Assembly (NCBI GenBank): GCA_900708905.1
Contig: CAADRB010000005.1
Location: 859,846-923,845, forward strand
Direction of reading: 5' to 3'
DNA: 64,000 bases
Origin: Hymenolepis diminuta
Lineage: Eukaryota > Platyhelminthes > Cestoda > Cyclophyllidea > Hymenolepididae
Positions 25,061 to 36,840 of this stretch are shown here, piece by piece (within the stretch, counting starts at the first letter, position 1; each line of letters starts with the position of its first letter). The notes beneath the pieces were generated by a model. The model made no database searches, was not told where the DNA came from, and was given only the letters and a program-made list of their open reading frames with translations. The position numbers were made by a program, and so were the translations under genes.

Positions 25061-27069
25061 TTAATGTGTTGAGTATACACAATTTTTCGATTTTCGTAAA
25101 TTCAGATTATCGTAAAATAAATGTTTTATTTTTAAATGAAAACTACCAGTCATGGAGAGTGGAGAGAGAGTGCGTGGATCTGTAGGTAACAGATGAAATG
25201 TGTATTTACAAAGGGACCGGATGGGACGCTTAAAGTCGTCAGTGGGTCTTCGATAGGTGATCACGAAAATTATGAATGTAAGGATGCCCAAGATCATGTT
25301 TGGAGTCCCGGCAGATAATCACAATGAGCACGACAGCAGGAAGTCTGAGGTTACATGTGGGGAAAAGGACCGAGAGAAAATTTTACTCTATTCCTCCATT
25401 ACTCAACTTTCGTTAATATGAACCAAAAAGAGCATAATGACAATCAGTGCAATTTACTAAATAATCTACAATTTTCAATAAATTGATTAGTCAATTATTT
25501 AAATTAACGGCCTCATAAATCAACATATCATTACCAGTAACTGAATTATGATGGCTGCTACATTCATCTATCACTCAAGGAGAATGCAATTGTACTAATC
25601 CAGTGATCACATGATAATTTCATTTACCATTGAAAACGTGATTTAAAATCTCTACATTTTAAATTAATGGGAAATTAATGTAAGAACAGCGACAATATTT
25701 TTTCACATTCACCTAGTTACAGCTATTGTTGTTTAGATAAAGCATAATTAAGCAAAATTTGTTAAAAAGCAATGATTAAGAACGAAGAGGGAGAGGGCGT
25801 GAGAGAGAAAATGGAGAAAGAAAGAAGGATAAGACGAGGAACCAGGAAGAGCGCGGGAATCGGGCGTTTGCACCACTGTTAGTAACTGGCGTTTCATTGG
25901 ACTTTAGAGGCAAAACCTGAGCTATCGCGAAAGAGGCGAGTACAAATCGTCAATCAAATTCTCCAACTGGCACAAGTGGACATAGTTCAAGCAAGCTCAA
26001 TGACGCAAACACAATTTTTTTTAATAATACAAATTAAATTAATGTTGCTCAAAAATTACAGGAAATTTCCGGAGAACCTTCAACTTATTGTTAACTTACT
26101 ATGATACCAAAATACGGGTTACACACTTAGCTGCACTCTTAAAGTGTTAACCAATATTAATAGGAAAAATTTAAAATAATATGTCGGTGTGGATGCAAAA
26201 CTAGAGTTGCGGAAAAGTAATTTGGAAGAAGGATTGGACGATTTATTTTATCGTCCTCTTGTTTTATCAGATTGAAAGCATGCGCTTTGCCGTTTTTCAA
26301 ATATTCACTACTCCTCAAGCGCGATAATCAATATCGGTTTACATTGTCTACTTCCATATTACTTTAAATCTTGGTTGAAATGGCATATTACAAGAATACC
26401 ATCCGTTATTTTCACATTGGTTCGATGCAGGTCTCTTCACAAGATTATTTCTAAAAAATACCATACATTTTTTTATTTGGATCGTGAAGAAGTATAAAAT
26501 GTCGGTTTTCAATGACCACACCTCCTTACCATTTTTCCCCAAAGCAGATGCTTATTGTCGCACATTAGTCGGTTTGAATAATATAACATGTATTGTCTTA
26601 ATACCTAAACTGATAAATTATATTGTTACGAAGAAATAGTTAAGTAGGAGTTTATCGACAAATGATTCTCAAAGGAAACTAACTTTAGAAGATTCATAAT
26701 AATAAATGATTGAGAGATATTTAATCTATTTGTAAGACTACTCAGCCCATTTAAACTAATGGAATTCCTTTGAAAATTTAAGTAATAAAACAGGCGTTGG
26801 CATTGCATGGAGGCTAAAACAAGTGTGTATGCAATCATTTTATCGTGCATCACTAGTCATGCCCATTCCTTGATGTCTTCTCGCGGTGATCTAGCTGCTG
26901 TTAATCGCTATGTGCAACACTCGGATCCCCTGCTACTTCTAAGTAAGCTGCTGTTACTGGCTAGAGTCGTTGTAGGCTAGTTGTTGAACTCATCTAGTTG
27001 CAGGCTAACGACCAGGTTTTGTTCGGCTATCTCTTTAACGGCTGATTATAAACTACCACTTTTCCCAAA
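25061..27069. other. Intergenic sequence with pyrimidine/purine-skewed islands
   Basis: The minus strand of 25061-25380 holds a TGTAAATACACA start followed by a CT-rich stretch, a layout also seen at 9.2, 15.6 and 27.1 kb. A long purine-rich run lies at 25787-25860. Two near copies of AGCTGCTGTTA occur at about 26890 and 26945. No gene is supported. Confidence 0.45.
25787..25860 (+). other. Polypurine-rich tract
   Basis: A stretch of over 70 bases composed very largely of A and G with few pyrimidine interruptions. On the other strand it is CT-rich and resembles the pyrimidine middles of the 9.2 and 27.1 kb repeats in composition only. Confidence 0.5.
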
Positions 27070-27226
27070 TTTGAATACCAATAGTTGAGTGCAGACTAAA
27101 GTACAATAAAGACAGAACTGTGTGAGAGAGATGGAGAGAAAAGAAAGGAGTTTAAAACACGAAGAGAACGAGAAATCTTGAGAACTAGAGGAGTAAGTGG
27201 CCGTAAGAGTGCACTTGTGTATATGT
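27070..27226 (-). repeat. Dispersed repeat, copy 2 (partner at 9.2 kb)
   Basis: On the minus strand, CATATACACAAGTGCAC starts the unit and TTTAGTCTGCACTCAACTAT ends it, with a CT-rich middle of matching length. See 9152-9300 for the comparison. An apparent 72-codon frame here is serine/leucine-rich because of the CT-rich composition and is not a gene. Confidence 0.6.
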
Positions 27227-28127
27227 AAAACGAGATAGTCTAGGAATACATATAATGAGCTCAATGAATGATGAAGACCTCAGTCTATGGATATTTTTTC
27301 GCCATGGACATGATAACTAAAAGGAGAGTGAGTCAAGGGACTTAAATACGCTACTGCACCTTGTGAAGGCGGAGAATTTGAAAGGCGTTTAGTTCTGGTA
27401 TCCAAAAGTACTTTTATAGAGCATGTGAATCGAGAATAATTTTTTTGGAAACAAGCAGAAAGCAATCAATCATTCTCAAGGCTAGCCAACCTTTGCAGTT
27501 ACGTTGTAGTTGATCTATGTCCAGTACTATCATAATTGCATATCGAACCCACTTTTTCTTTTGATTTACTTCCAACTCTAATGCCCGTCTGACCCTTTAA
27601 TTATGTCACCTATTAACACAGTAACACATTCTATAAAACAAGGATAGAGTTCTAGACCAATGATTTCCTTCTGCAACTATATTAATTATTACTCGGCAAG
27701 GAGTTGGGGTAAAGGTTTAGCCATTCTCACATCGAAACCCAAGTATTATACTGAAAATGATCAAATCATTACTTATAGTTTTGTCGTGATCTTATTACAC
27801 ATCTCTGGAATATTTTAATCTTAAAATCAAGAAATTAATAACTTTTAAAAAGGATCTAGTGGACAGATAGACTCAATGTTAATCTTCCTTCCCTAGGGGA
27901 CAGAAAAGGTATTGTTATAAAAGAATATTACCGTGGGAATGTATCGGAGTATGGAAATGCTATGTATTCCAATGAGAAGAGATGGGAGGAGATCGAATTG
28001 AAGTTGAGAGTGAATAAAAAGAGACTTATGTTATTTGATATTTTTGGATTAAGGATTTATATCCGTTCTTGCTTACTGTATATATTTCATATTTTTATGA
28101 TCAAGATTTCCAAGGCTCAAATTCCAA

Positions 28128-28175
28128 CATTTGTGCCCTGAATTTCTGAGTGAATTCGTGTCCGTGTTTAGTGAG
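28128..28175 (+). repeat. Short dispersed repeat, copy 1 (partner at 57.8 kb)
   Basis: TTTGTGCCCTGAATTTCTGA followed by GTGAATTCGTGTC matches TTTGTCACCCGCACTTCTGA followed by GTGAATTCATGTC at 57806-57838, same strand. Confidence 0.5.
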
Positions 28176-31100
28176 CAGTTGGTTACTCTGAATTGTTTGT
28201 CATACTGCTCAATGCATCTTTCCTCGAATATTGAAGATACTGGTAGGATCACACAAGCGATTATTATTTTACAATAGTAGTGCTCATCTCAAGGTGATTA
28301 TTGGTTATTGACAACTCCCCATATATTTTTAAAAAAACAGGCGAACTTACGTCAACTGCCTATCACTAAGACAGCCCTGACTTCAAGGGTTTCTTTAAGT
28401 GCCAAATGAGATTTTATCAGTTATTATGATTAAATTTTGCTTGAAATAATACAAGAGATTGTATTCATCTTGAATTAAATAATACACCTCGTAATAGTAT
28501 TTTTAAATTACTTAGTTTTCAGGAATAAAAGAAAAAACTTCATCCGTTTTTATTGTATGCCAATCCAAATCACATCGAAGTGCCATTAAGTGAATAGTTG
28601 CTTTTTCTTCTCTTTGTCATGCAAAGCACATGAGTTGATTCGTAAGTTTTATGTAAGAGTCATCGGATTTGCTCAAGGTTGCAAGTGGTAATTCAATTTG
28701 ACTATGACATTTTGGCTTTCCCTGCCTTTTATTCTTCTAGAGTACTAATAAGCAAGAGCAATACTTGTATAATTGTGCATAAAACCGCTATAAAATTTGT
28801 AACTCATTGAAAAAGGTTTATAATTGTGACAGAAGTTATAACCTCTGTTAAATTTCAAGAAATGTGGACCTCCTGATAGGTTTTAAGCCATAAGTACTTG
28901 GAAAATACCTCAACAACAGTAAGAACGTTTTTGCCGATGAGATTAAAAAATGCAGAAATATTTTATTTTTTTAACCTCTATTCCGTTTTGGCATCAAAAC
29001 AATGAAAAGGAACACTCCTGATAATTGATAGAAATACTGCTGTCTGTGATTAAGTTCCCTAAGCGTTGAAATAACGAAATAACAATTTGATTGGCGTTCT
29101 TTAATCATTGAAGTAATACTGGGAACGTCAGTTGTCAGTATACTTTTGAATGACTCAAAAATAAAGGAAAGACACTGTAGGAGACACTTAAATTGGATAA
29201 ATGGCCGTTTCTATGTATTCTGGTAAATTTATACAGCCTAATGTTCGTCTGTGTTTTTTTCATGTGGCCTATCGTGAAGGGAACGGTAGTAGACTGAAAG
29301 CTATTAGGGAATAGTGTTTCTCCTCTCAAACAGAATAAAAGTCAAGTTCCTGACAAAAAATGCCTTTTTGTTCTGAAGATTAGGGAAGCATAGACTTAAC
29401 CTCTAGCCGAAGTCTTCACTATGATATGATACTTCTTTGAATGTCCGATTTCTAAAAATGCTGAAAGTCAGAAGTTTTTATGCTATTTCAAACAACTATA
29501 AGCACGTACATGTTCGGCTAGAAAATAGGCTGAATTTTATATGAATCTCTCTATCACATTTCTGAACAACATACGCAATTAAAAGATGTACGAAATAGGA
29601 ACATTTTCAGCCTAGATGCTCGGTGTCATCGACTCATCGCAACGAAATGTAAGATAAGCAGACACTATATACGAACCACTAGATGCCTACGTCAGGTGGT
29701 GAGCGGATATATCGAATAGTAGAAAAAGCACTAGTAGAAAAGACCTTCTCGAACCATTACAGCCGTCATCTTTAAATTACTTAATAACTTCAGTTATAAA
29801 ATTATCAATTAATTATTTTCTTGTTCATAAACTTAGGTTGAGCTAAGTAAATGCATGTAACTGCTATTTTGCCAAAATATGATTATGATCTGTACTTCGT
29901 CAGTCCTCAAAACGAACCCAAATGGCAGATTTCATCCTCTTTGATCCATTGTAAAACTTGGTCTATGAATTATCCAAGGAATCAGTAAAAAATTGATTTT
30001 AGATACGACAATCTCCTAATTGTAGTCATTTTTCAGTAGTATTTAAACACTGAAAACGCAACTTTCAGTACATCACGGGTGGCCTTAGTCACAATAGTGT
30101 AGCAGAGAATTTGTGTCACAGTGTAATATGTGATCCTTATTCTCTAAAAAGTTCTTTGCTTTTGTCTGTGTGATTAAAATGGCCTAAAAATTGTACATTT
30201 TTCATTTAAATAAAAATAAACAGGGTTTTCGGGTGAAAAAAGCTAATTTGCCGCTGTCTTCCAATTGTCTCACTGACCACGTAGTCTCACATGAAGGCCT
30301 TGATCTCTGTAATGTTTTTAAAAATTGCTTTCTATTTTGAATCAACAGGAAACATCAAAATTAGGGAAATAGTGATATTGATTAAGAAAGTTTGAAGGGA
30401 GGAGGTCAAGAAGAAGTAAAGAATTAAGTCAAGGAATCAAATGTGCTTCGGATCAATCAATTTGTCCACATGTAACTGAATCATGTACCAATATTTCAAA
30501 TTTCAAGTTGCAAAATTTAGCCCATGCCTCACTCTGCGTAAGTTTATGTTTGCAATATTTAGAGCCTATTAACAGACTGATTTAACTGTGCCGCATTTCT
30601 TCCCTCCTAATTCAAACGGTTCTACTAACTATCACCCTAACGAACTTATCAAAAAATAGAAGATTTGAAAATGACTCCAATTAACTAACATCTTCTTAGT
30701 TACTGTCTTTGTGCTCGGAACAAAAATCAAACCCTTGCCTTAGATAAACACCCAACAGGATCGAGTTCCATCTCTAAAAGCCTATATGTATACATGCATA
30801 TATCTCAAGAGAATTCGAGCAAAATCAGGGAAATGGGAGGCTACCAATTGTAGGTGAAAGCAATGCATTCATATTATTCACTGAGTCTACAAGCATAACG
30901 ATTACTGAGGACTTTAAATGCTCAATTTCCAGATGTTTTAAGACTTATTAAATGCATTGGTGATCGAAACCCTATTTATCATCCCCAGTATTGACAGTAA
31001 ATTCAATGCATCACATGGAAAAGAAACTGTACACATCCTTTTAAGCAAAATGGTGAAAAAGGGAAAATCTTACATTCAATTGATCAAATCTCCCTTTCTT

Positions 31101-34100
31101 TCTATTGGTTATATCTTCGCAGTTATTCTTCCGCCTGTCCAAGTGGTGTAAATTTCAATATTTTAAAATTAAGAAAATGTATTGCTATTCATAAATCCCT
31201 GCACTTTTACATTGAAATGAAGTTGAACAGGATATTTCCCCTTTACACGACCAGACCGATTTGCTGCTGTCTTCCAATCTTAACAACTGACTTATTTCAC
31301 AATAAATTGTATCTCCCAATACTGACATCTAAATGTGGGCTCAACTCTAATTAACATACCTCTCAGCTCGAATTACGCATAATAGCCCTCAGAAGAAAAG
31401 CAACTCCAAAACTGCATCCTGCATTTTTTCATGTCATATTAAAGGAACTTCAAAGCAAATAGGGAAGGATAGTAATTCGCAGAAACTATTGGAGAATTAA
31501 TGGTTATTTTTAAGAGTTTAACAAAGAAGAAGAATAAAATACCGCGATCTGGCGAGGACTTGCCTTATGGTCTTCGGAGAAGAATATACCTTTCGGTATA
31601 GACTAAGTCTTAATTTATTTACTGATATTCAGCTAATGACTACCTTATTTGTATTAACCAGTGCAGACACTAAAATACGAAAAGATTTGATAGTAGATAG
31701 CTGATGTGTGCGCCATGTTGACTTATAACTCTGCACATTTCTAATTTTCAACTGGTTACTCTTCAATGGTCTCATAGTACCTTCCCCTCTTTCCCTCAAA
31801 TTTGCTATTTATTTTCCCACTTCTTCTTCACTTTCTCCCTAATTCCTCCATTTCAGTCCGCTTCAATGTGGTCCAGTTCAATTTCCGACCTTCCGGTAGA
31901 TGGCAAGACACTTGTTTCTCATTAGCCTTTAGGAAAATCATTATGTACCTGAGGGGATATCTAGTCCAATTTGATCGACTTCCCAAAGTACCTTTTTCTG
32001 ACAAATAGATGATTGAATTTCCAACTAATCAATAGCATTCGAACTCTGGAAACAGTAAAATTGTTCAATAAAGAATGGAGAGAAACGAACTGAGGAAGTA
32101 AAAGTGAAGTTAGCGTATTAAATGCCTTGTTGAATATGATTTTGGGAATCGAATAGGATATACAAATGTTTTATGTTTCGAATTCGAATTTTGTTTTGTT
32201 CCGTGAATTTCTAAACAAATTTAAATCCACGATGTCCAGTGATTTTAATACAGCAGTGCTCTTTAGAGTTCACTAGTTTTGTTATTACCCACAGTAATAC
32301 AGTTCATAGTACGTCCCCTGGATTGCAAGAGTTGATTGTTTCCGATATTCAGTGCTTATTGACTGGTATTTTAATCAAGAAGGGTCGGTTTTGCCACTTC
32401 ATTTTACTTCTTATTCCAACGGTTGAGAAGACAGTATCATCTAACAGGGTTTTTGGCGGCTTATAGTTTTAAGATAGTAGAGAAGAGACAGCCAACAATT
32501 TGAGGTCAACAGAATTTCGTAAGCTGTATTCAATTAATCAGTTTGTTGGAGTTCACTAATTCAACTGTCATCGCTGATCTAAAAAAAGTTATTTAGCACG
32601 ACGTTTAAGGGGAATATGGTTCACTATGTCTTACGTCTCGACATGTGGACCTTGGAACTCAGTGCTCTTTAATGCATTAAAGAGAATTCATTTCTATACA
32701 ACTGAATTTTCTATATAAATTCACTTTTCAATATGAGTGTGACTTCCAGACAACTGGATTCTGGATGTAGGAAATGCATTGACCCGCTCTTCTCGCTAAA
32801 GTTGTATGCGTCTCTGAAGATCGCTTATCTGCTCGACGTGTTATAACTTGTCAAAAATCAATATAAAAGTTGCGATACATACATTTGCTCTCCAAGTCTT
32901 TTCAGTTAGTTCCCAAATTCCTACTCTTAATATTTTAGAGTTATCGACAATAAACATGCTAGCATTGTTTTATCATCAAAAGTTCTCTTTTAGACAGAAT
33001 AAGGGGTAAGATACTATGTTATTGTAAATCACAGTAAAGCAGAAAATAATAAACTTTTCTTTCCGGGGAAGCCCAATAAATAATAAGGAGGTGGGGATTG
33101 AAAAGTTGCTGAGACTAGAGTCAGTGTATCAAGGATTCTTACTTCATTTAATTTCCGGATTGAGATTCTATAGTATTCGCTTAATAGGCAGATCACATTC
33201 CAAAATTAATAAGTTGTCCCCTTGATTACCGAGCAAATTCTTGCTTGGTTCATTTCTTTTCCAGGATTAAGAAAGCAGAATGATCTTACATGACATTAAG
33301 CAGCTTACACGGTCTTAACACAGCAGAGCTGAGTTAACTAAAATTTTTACTTCATTATACGGTTATCGAAAACCGAATAAAGTTTGCATTGTTTCCATTC
33401 TTCTATTTCATTAATTCCCGACTTAAGGGACGATATTTGCGGGTATTATTTTCACATTTAGGCCTACGTCTTATCAAAAAGAGAATAAACTGTTTTGCGT
33501 ACAAATAAACACATACACATCATTAATTGACAATTTTATTAAAGTCGAGAAATTTCTCTAACTCTTTTGAGCTTCATATTACTATTGTTGCCAAGGTTAC
33601 GTACACTTCAACTTCTCTCTCACACGTTTAATGTTTGATTTTGCAATCCCGATTGAGAGAAGTTTTATTGTAACGTTCATTTAAGTGAAATTTCAATCAT
33701 TTAACACATTCATTCATTCATTCATTCATGAGGGTGGAATCATATGAATCGAAACAACTTTTTTCCCGTATGAATAAGAAATTGTTACACAGACCAATTT
33801 CCTTCTTACTAGTTCGTAGAGGTACTGTTTGGTCTTGACGTTTTGACGGGACAAATTAATAATGCTAAAGCCCCAAATTTCGAATATAGTTACTTTACAC
33901 CTGGAGACCTTTGACCATTTCTCTCCCGCTTCAGCCAATTCTCGTTTTGGTATTGTTTTAACAGAAAGTGTAAATAAATGTGCCCATTTAGAATTGATTT
34001 AAATAAAAATACTTGATTTGCACAACTTGTGGAGAAATATGTACCTTCCAAAAAGGAAAATTAATAGCAATCACTAAGCATTAGTTGAAAGATAAATATT

Positions 34101-36081
34101 TGGCAGCGGAAATTTCATTTCATTAAGCTCTTTAGCATTCTTCACTGTGTTTAAATATTTTTATGATCCACAAATGATCTTTTAACCTACATTCTCCATT
34201 GCACGAATTGAAGTTTCAGGAATTGTGTGTAGGGTGGAAATCACTTGAAATCATTTCATTATATTTATCGTACAACGAAAATGTGATAAAGTGATGAAAT
34301 TAATATAACTCAATTTAAATTTGGGATGGAAGATGATTCAATCATTCCAGAACTCAGCAGAGTTATCCCAACTCGCTGAGCTTTCCTGTCTTTATCATCC
34401 AGTTTCTGAGCTGTTCTACGGCTTGATTCTTCATGCACAGATATTTTTAGGCAAATTGGAAGGGATGTTTTATTTTTTTCTCGATTTATAATTTATGTCT
34501 CTCACCTCGTCACAGCCAAGACCATATAGATGAGATTGGTAACGATTTTTAACACATTAGGGCTAACAAAAGTATTACGGTCGTGCCTTAGTGAAAGATA
34601 GTTCTTGTCATTCAATGTCGCTATCGTCAGTGATCGCTTTCGTTATAAGGACGCGGAAGAAGAGATAGTAGACTGCCTTATTACCCAATGATTGTAATGG
34701 TAGCAAGATTGCATGTTTTAGTATTTCGAATTGTTTCATAAATTGAACTGATGACAAATGTGGTATTTTGAGTCATCCTGCTAAGACTTAACTCGTAATA
34801 GTAGTGAAATTAATACAGTACCAAAATAATGGAATATAGTTCGAATGAATTGAATAGGGTAAAACACAGGAATGTAATCACATTACAGCCAGAAAGTATG
34901 TATGAAGTGTGTCGCACAAGCAGGTAGACAGGAGTTCATTAACCTTGTATAGAAATAAAATGAAGTCACTGGGGCGAGTGGGTCATCATATTTACCGGGG
35001 ACGATAGGTAATGAAATCGATGCTTCCATATTTAGGCAATCTTGAGATAAATGATGATACGAGATTAAGTCCATAATAAATCACTGACTTTAAATCACTG
35101 CACATATTCAGCCACGATCGTACAAACCCAATGATCCATAATACGTGCGAGAGAAATGAATTATGAAAACTTCGTTCTGGTGTAACAAAAACGCAATATT
35201 GAGCTTCCGATCAATAAATATAAGAGCATCAGTTATAACGGGAAGACTTTTATCTATATTCACGTCTGTCGCCTAGATTAAAATTAAATAACATCGTCAA
35301 AAATTTGAGAACCGCGGGAAATGATATTCTTACAAAGTAAATGTACTAGAAAATCTGCTACAGTAAACCTTTAAAGTGTTTCTTGTTCATATTTAAAACA
35401 TTCCAAGGCATATAATCCACGTACTGAATCCCTTATCGTTGCGCAAATAAGAGTACTATCACCTTAGTAACCCATAGTATGTACTCAGCGACGCAAAGTA
35501 TCTTATAGATTAAGTCTTCATTACTTTTTAATGCTTTCCCATGATTTCTAAATTTACTATAATATTGACAATAAAGGGTATGTATAAAAAGTACTATTGA
35601 TTAGGGTTAGGCTTCAGTAGGGTTTATTGCAAGCAGAAATAGTATTTCTAATTTATTTTGTACCTTCACCAGCTTAAATTAGTTGGAATATCTTCAATTT
35701 ATACTAAATTTGCTTTCAGCTGTAATAGGTAGCCAATAAGACAGAGCTCTTGGCTAGAGTGCATGTCTTTTCTCGGTGTAAGCAATCCCGAATTTGTTTC
35801 TCAGTCACTCCATCAATCTTAGCAATATATGGGCGGGTGCCACTACTGACAAATTAATAGATATTTAGGACAAAAATTGTTATTATTCCGTATGCATTTC
35901 AATCTCCAAATGTCCGAAGTAGTCTCGCAACCTTGTTAACCCAATACGAAAGCACTTGCTCCAGTACGCAGGTAACATGGTAACGGGTGAGGATAGCCGT
36001 ATATGGGGATCCAGTGTGATCATTTGTTTGATCAGGACTTATACTCAACTTCATGACTCTCACTCGAGGGAAATGATTGTG
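28176..36081. other. AT-rich intergenic sequence, nothing recognised except a microsatellite
   Basis: Only short chance frames occur. A CATT tetranucleotide run lies at 33707-33729. Confidence 0.55.
33707..33729. repeat. (CATT)5 microsatellite
   Basis: Five perfect CATT units plus CAT. Confidence 0.9.
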
Positions 36082-36190
36082 ATAAAGTGGTCAAAACAGC
36101 CGCTTCCTCAGTGCATTTGTACTCTATGCTTCTTGGCCGTTATTTCTGTCTTCCTTACAACTTATAGACTGAGTGCCCTTTCATATTACT
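36082..36190 (+). repeat. Dispersed repeat, copy 1 (partner at 60.1 kb)
   Basis: Shares with 60092-60197, in the same order and orientation, a GTGGT start, AGC(C)GCTTCC, TATGCTTCTTGG, TCTTC, CTTATAGAC and CCCTTTCATAT. It lies inside a 129-codon frame (35956-36345, plus strand) that encodes a hydrophobic, Tyr/Leu-rich peptide with two or three membrane-like stretches. Because the corresponding region at 60.1 kb is not open, the frame is more likely fortuitous than a gene. Confidence 0.6.
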
Positions 36191-36496
36191 TGTCTTACCT
36201 ATATGGTGTTTGGTTATTAAGACAGGTTCCTATAATATATATGATTATATCGTGCCTTGGAGCAAATGCGCTTCTGTATTATCTCTCACTTCGAGTCTAC
36301 GCCACCGATAGCCTAGTGAACCTATATATGAGCACGAAGTGGTAGAAACTGGAAGTACTAGTATTACAACAGTTAAGAAGGACCTTACTTAACAAATAAA
36401 TGATGCCTAATCTGTTATGAACGATAAAATATGCACTTGCTTCTATTGTATTTAAAAATACACAATCAGAAGATGATATGGAATGGAAGATGAACG

Positions 36497-36502
36497 TTTA
36501 TT
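36497..36502 (-). terminator. Candidate poly(A) signal of the galectin-like gene
   Basis: AATAAA on the minus strand, about 340 bp downstream of the preferred stop codon at 36841. It is the first perfect hexamer after that stop. Usage is not shown by the sequence alone. Confidence 0.4.
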
Positions 36503-36683
36503 ACAAACACGTTGAGAGAAAGCGAAGAATCCAGTCCTGGGTTTTGAGTTGGGTTTGTAAACGGGACATGAGGAGAAACAAAGGTACGGATGAGAGAGTA
36601 GAATAAAGTCTTTCTAACTCTTCTGAATTCTGAAAACTTATAAGAAACGCAATATCGTCTTTTGTGCGGAGAAAATAGGAGGT

Positions 36684-36705
36684 GGGGGAGGGGGAGGGAA
36701 GGGGG
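36684..36705 (+). other. G-quadruplex-type motif downstream of the gene
   Basis: Four G-runs of 5, 5, 3 and 5 separated by one or two A bases on the plus strand. This is the template strand of the galectin-like gene, so its transcript would be C-rich here. It lies between the preferred stop codon and the candidate poly(A) signal and is the most G-dense spot I noticed in the window. Confidence 0.75.
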
Positions 36706-36840
36706 AAACCGCAACCAGAGTCAAAAGTTGGAGGAGGAGGAATAAGAGAAATATATGATCTCTCATTTCTGTCTGATATTTGTAAGAGAATGGATTAGCA
36801 CACAGCAATCTCGAAAGTTGGAGTCTATATATTGATAACT

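Noticed and set aside
26348..26542. Cys-containing peptide CENNGWYSC as an EGF-like fragment
   Set aside because: Too few cysteines, wrong spacing for an EGF domain, and a stop shortly after.
27046..27264. Ser/Leu-rich 72-codon minus-strand frame
   Set aside because: Produced by the CT-rich middle of a dispersed repeat.
33707..33729. CRISPR-like or regularly spaced repeat array
   Set aside because: It is a plain tetranucleotide microsatellite, and the sequence is eukaryotic with spliced introns.
35956..36345. 129-codon hydrophobic frame as a small membrane protein gene
   Set aside because: Its central part is a dispersed repeat whose other copy at 60.1 kb is not open. No promoter, splice or family evidence.
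36466..36714. Alternative last exons of the galectin-like gene using acceptors near 36660 or 36635
   Set aside because: Both are phase-compatible, but their peptides are unremarkable and the nearer acceptor at 36858 has a better pyrimidine tract. Kept only as alternatives.
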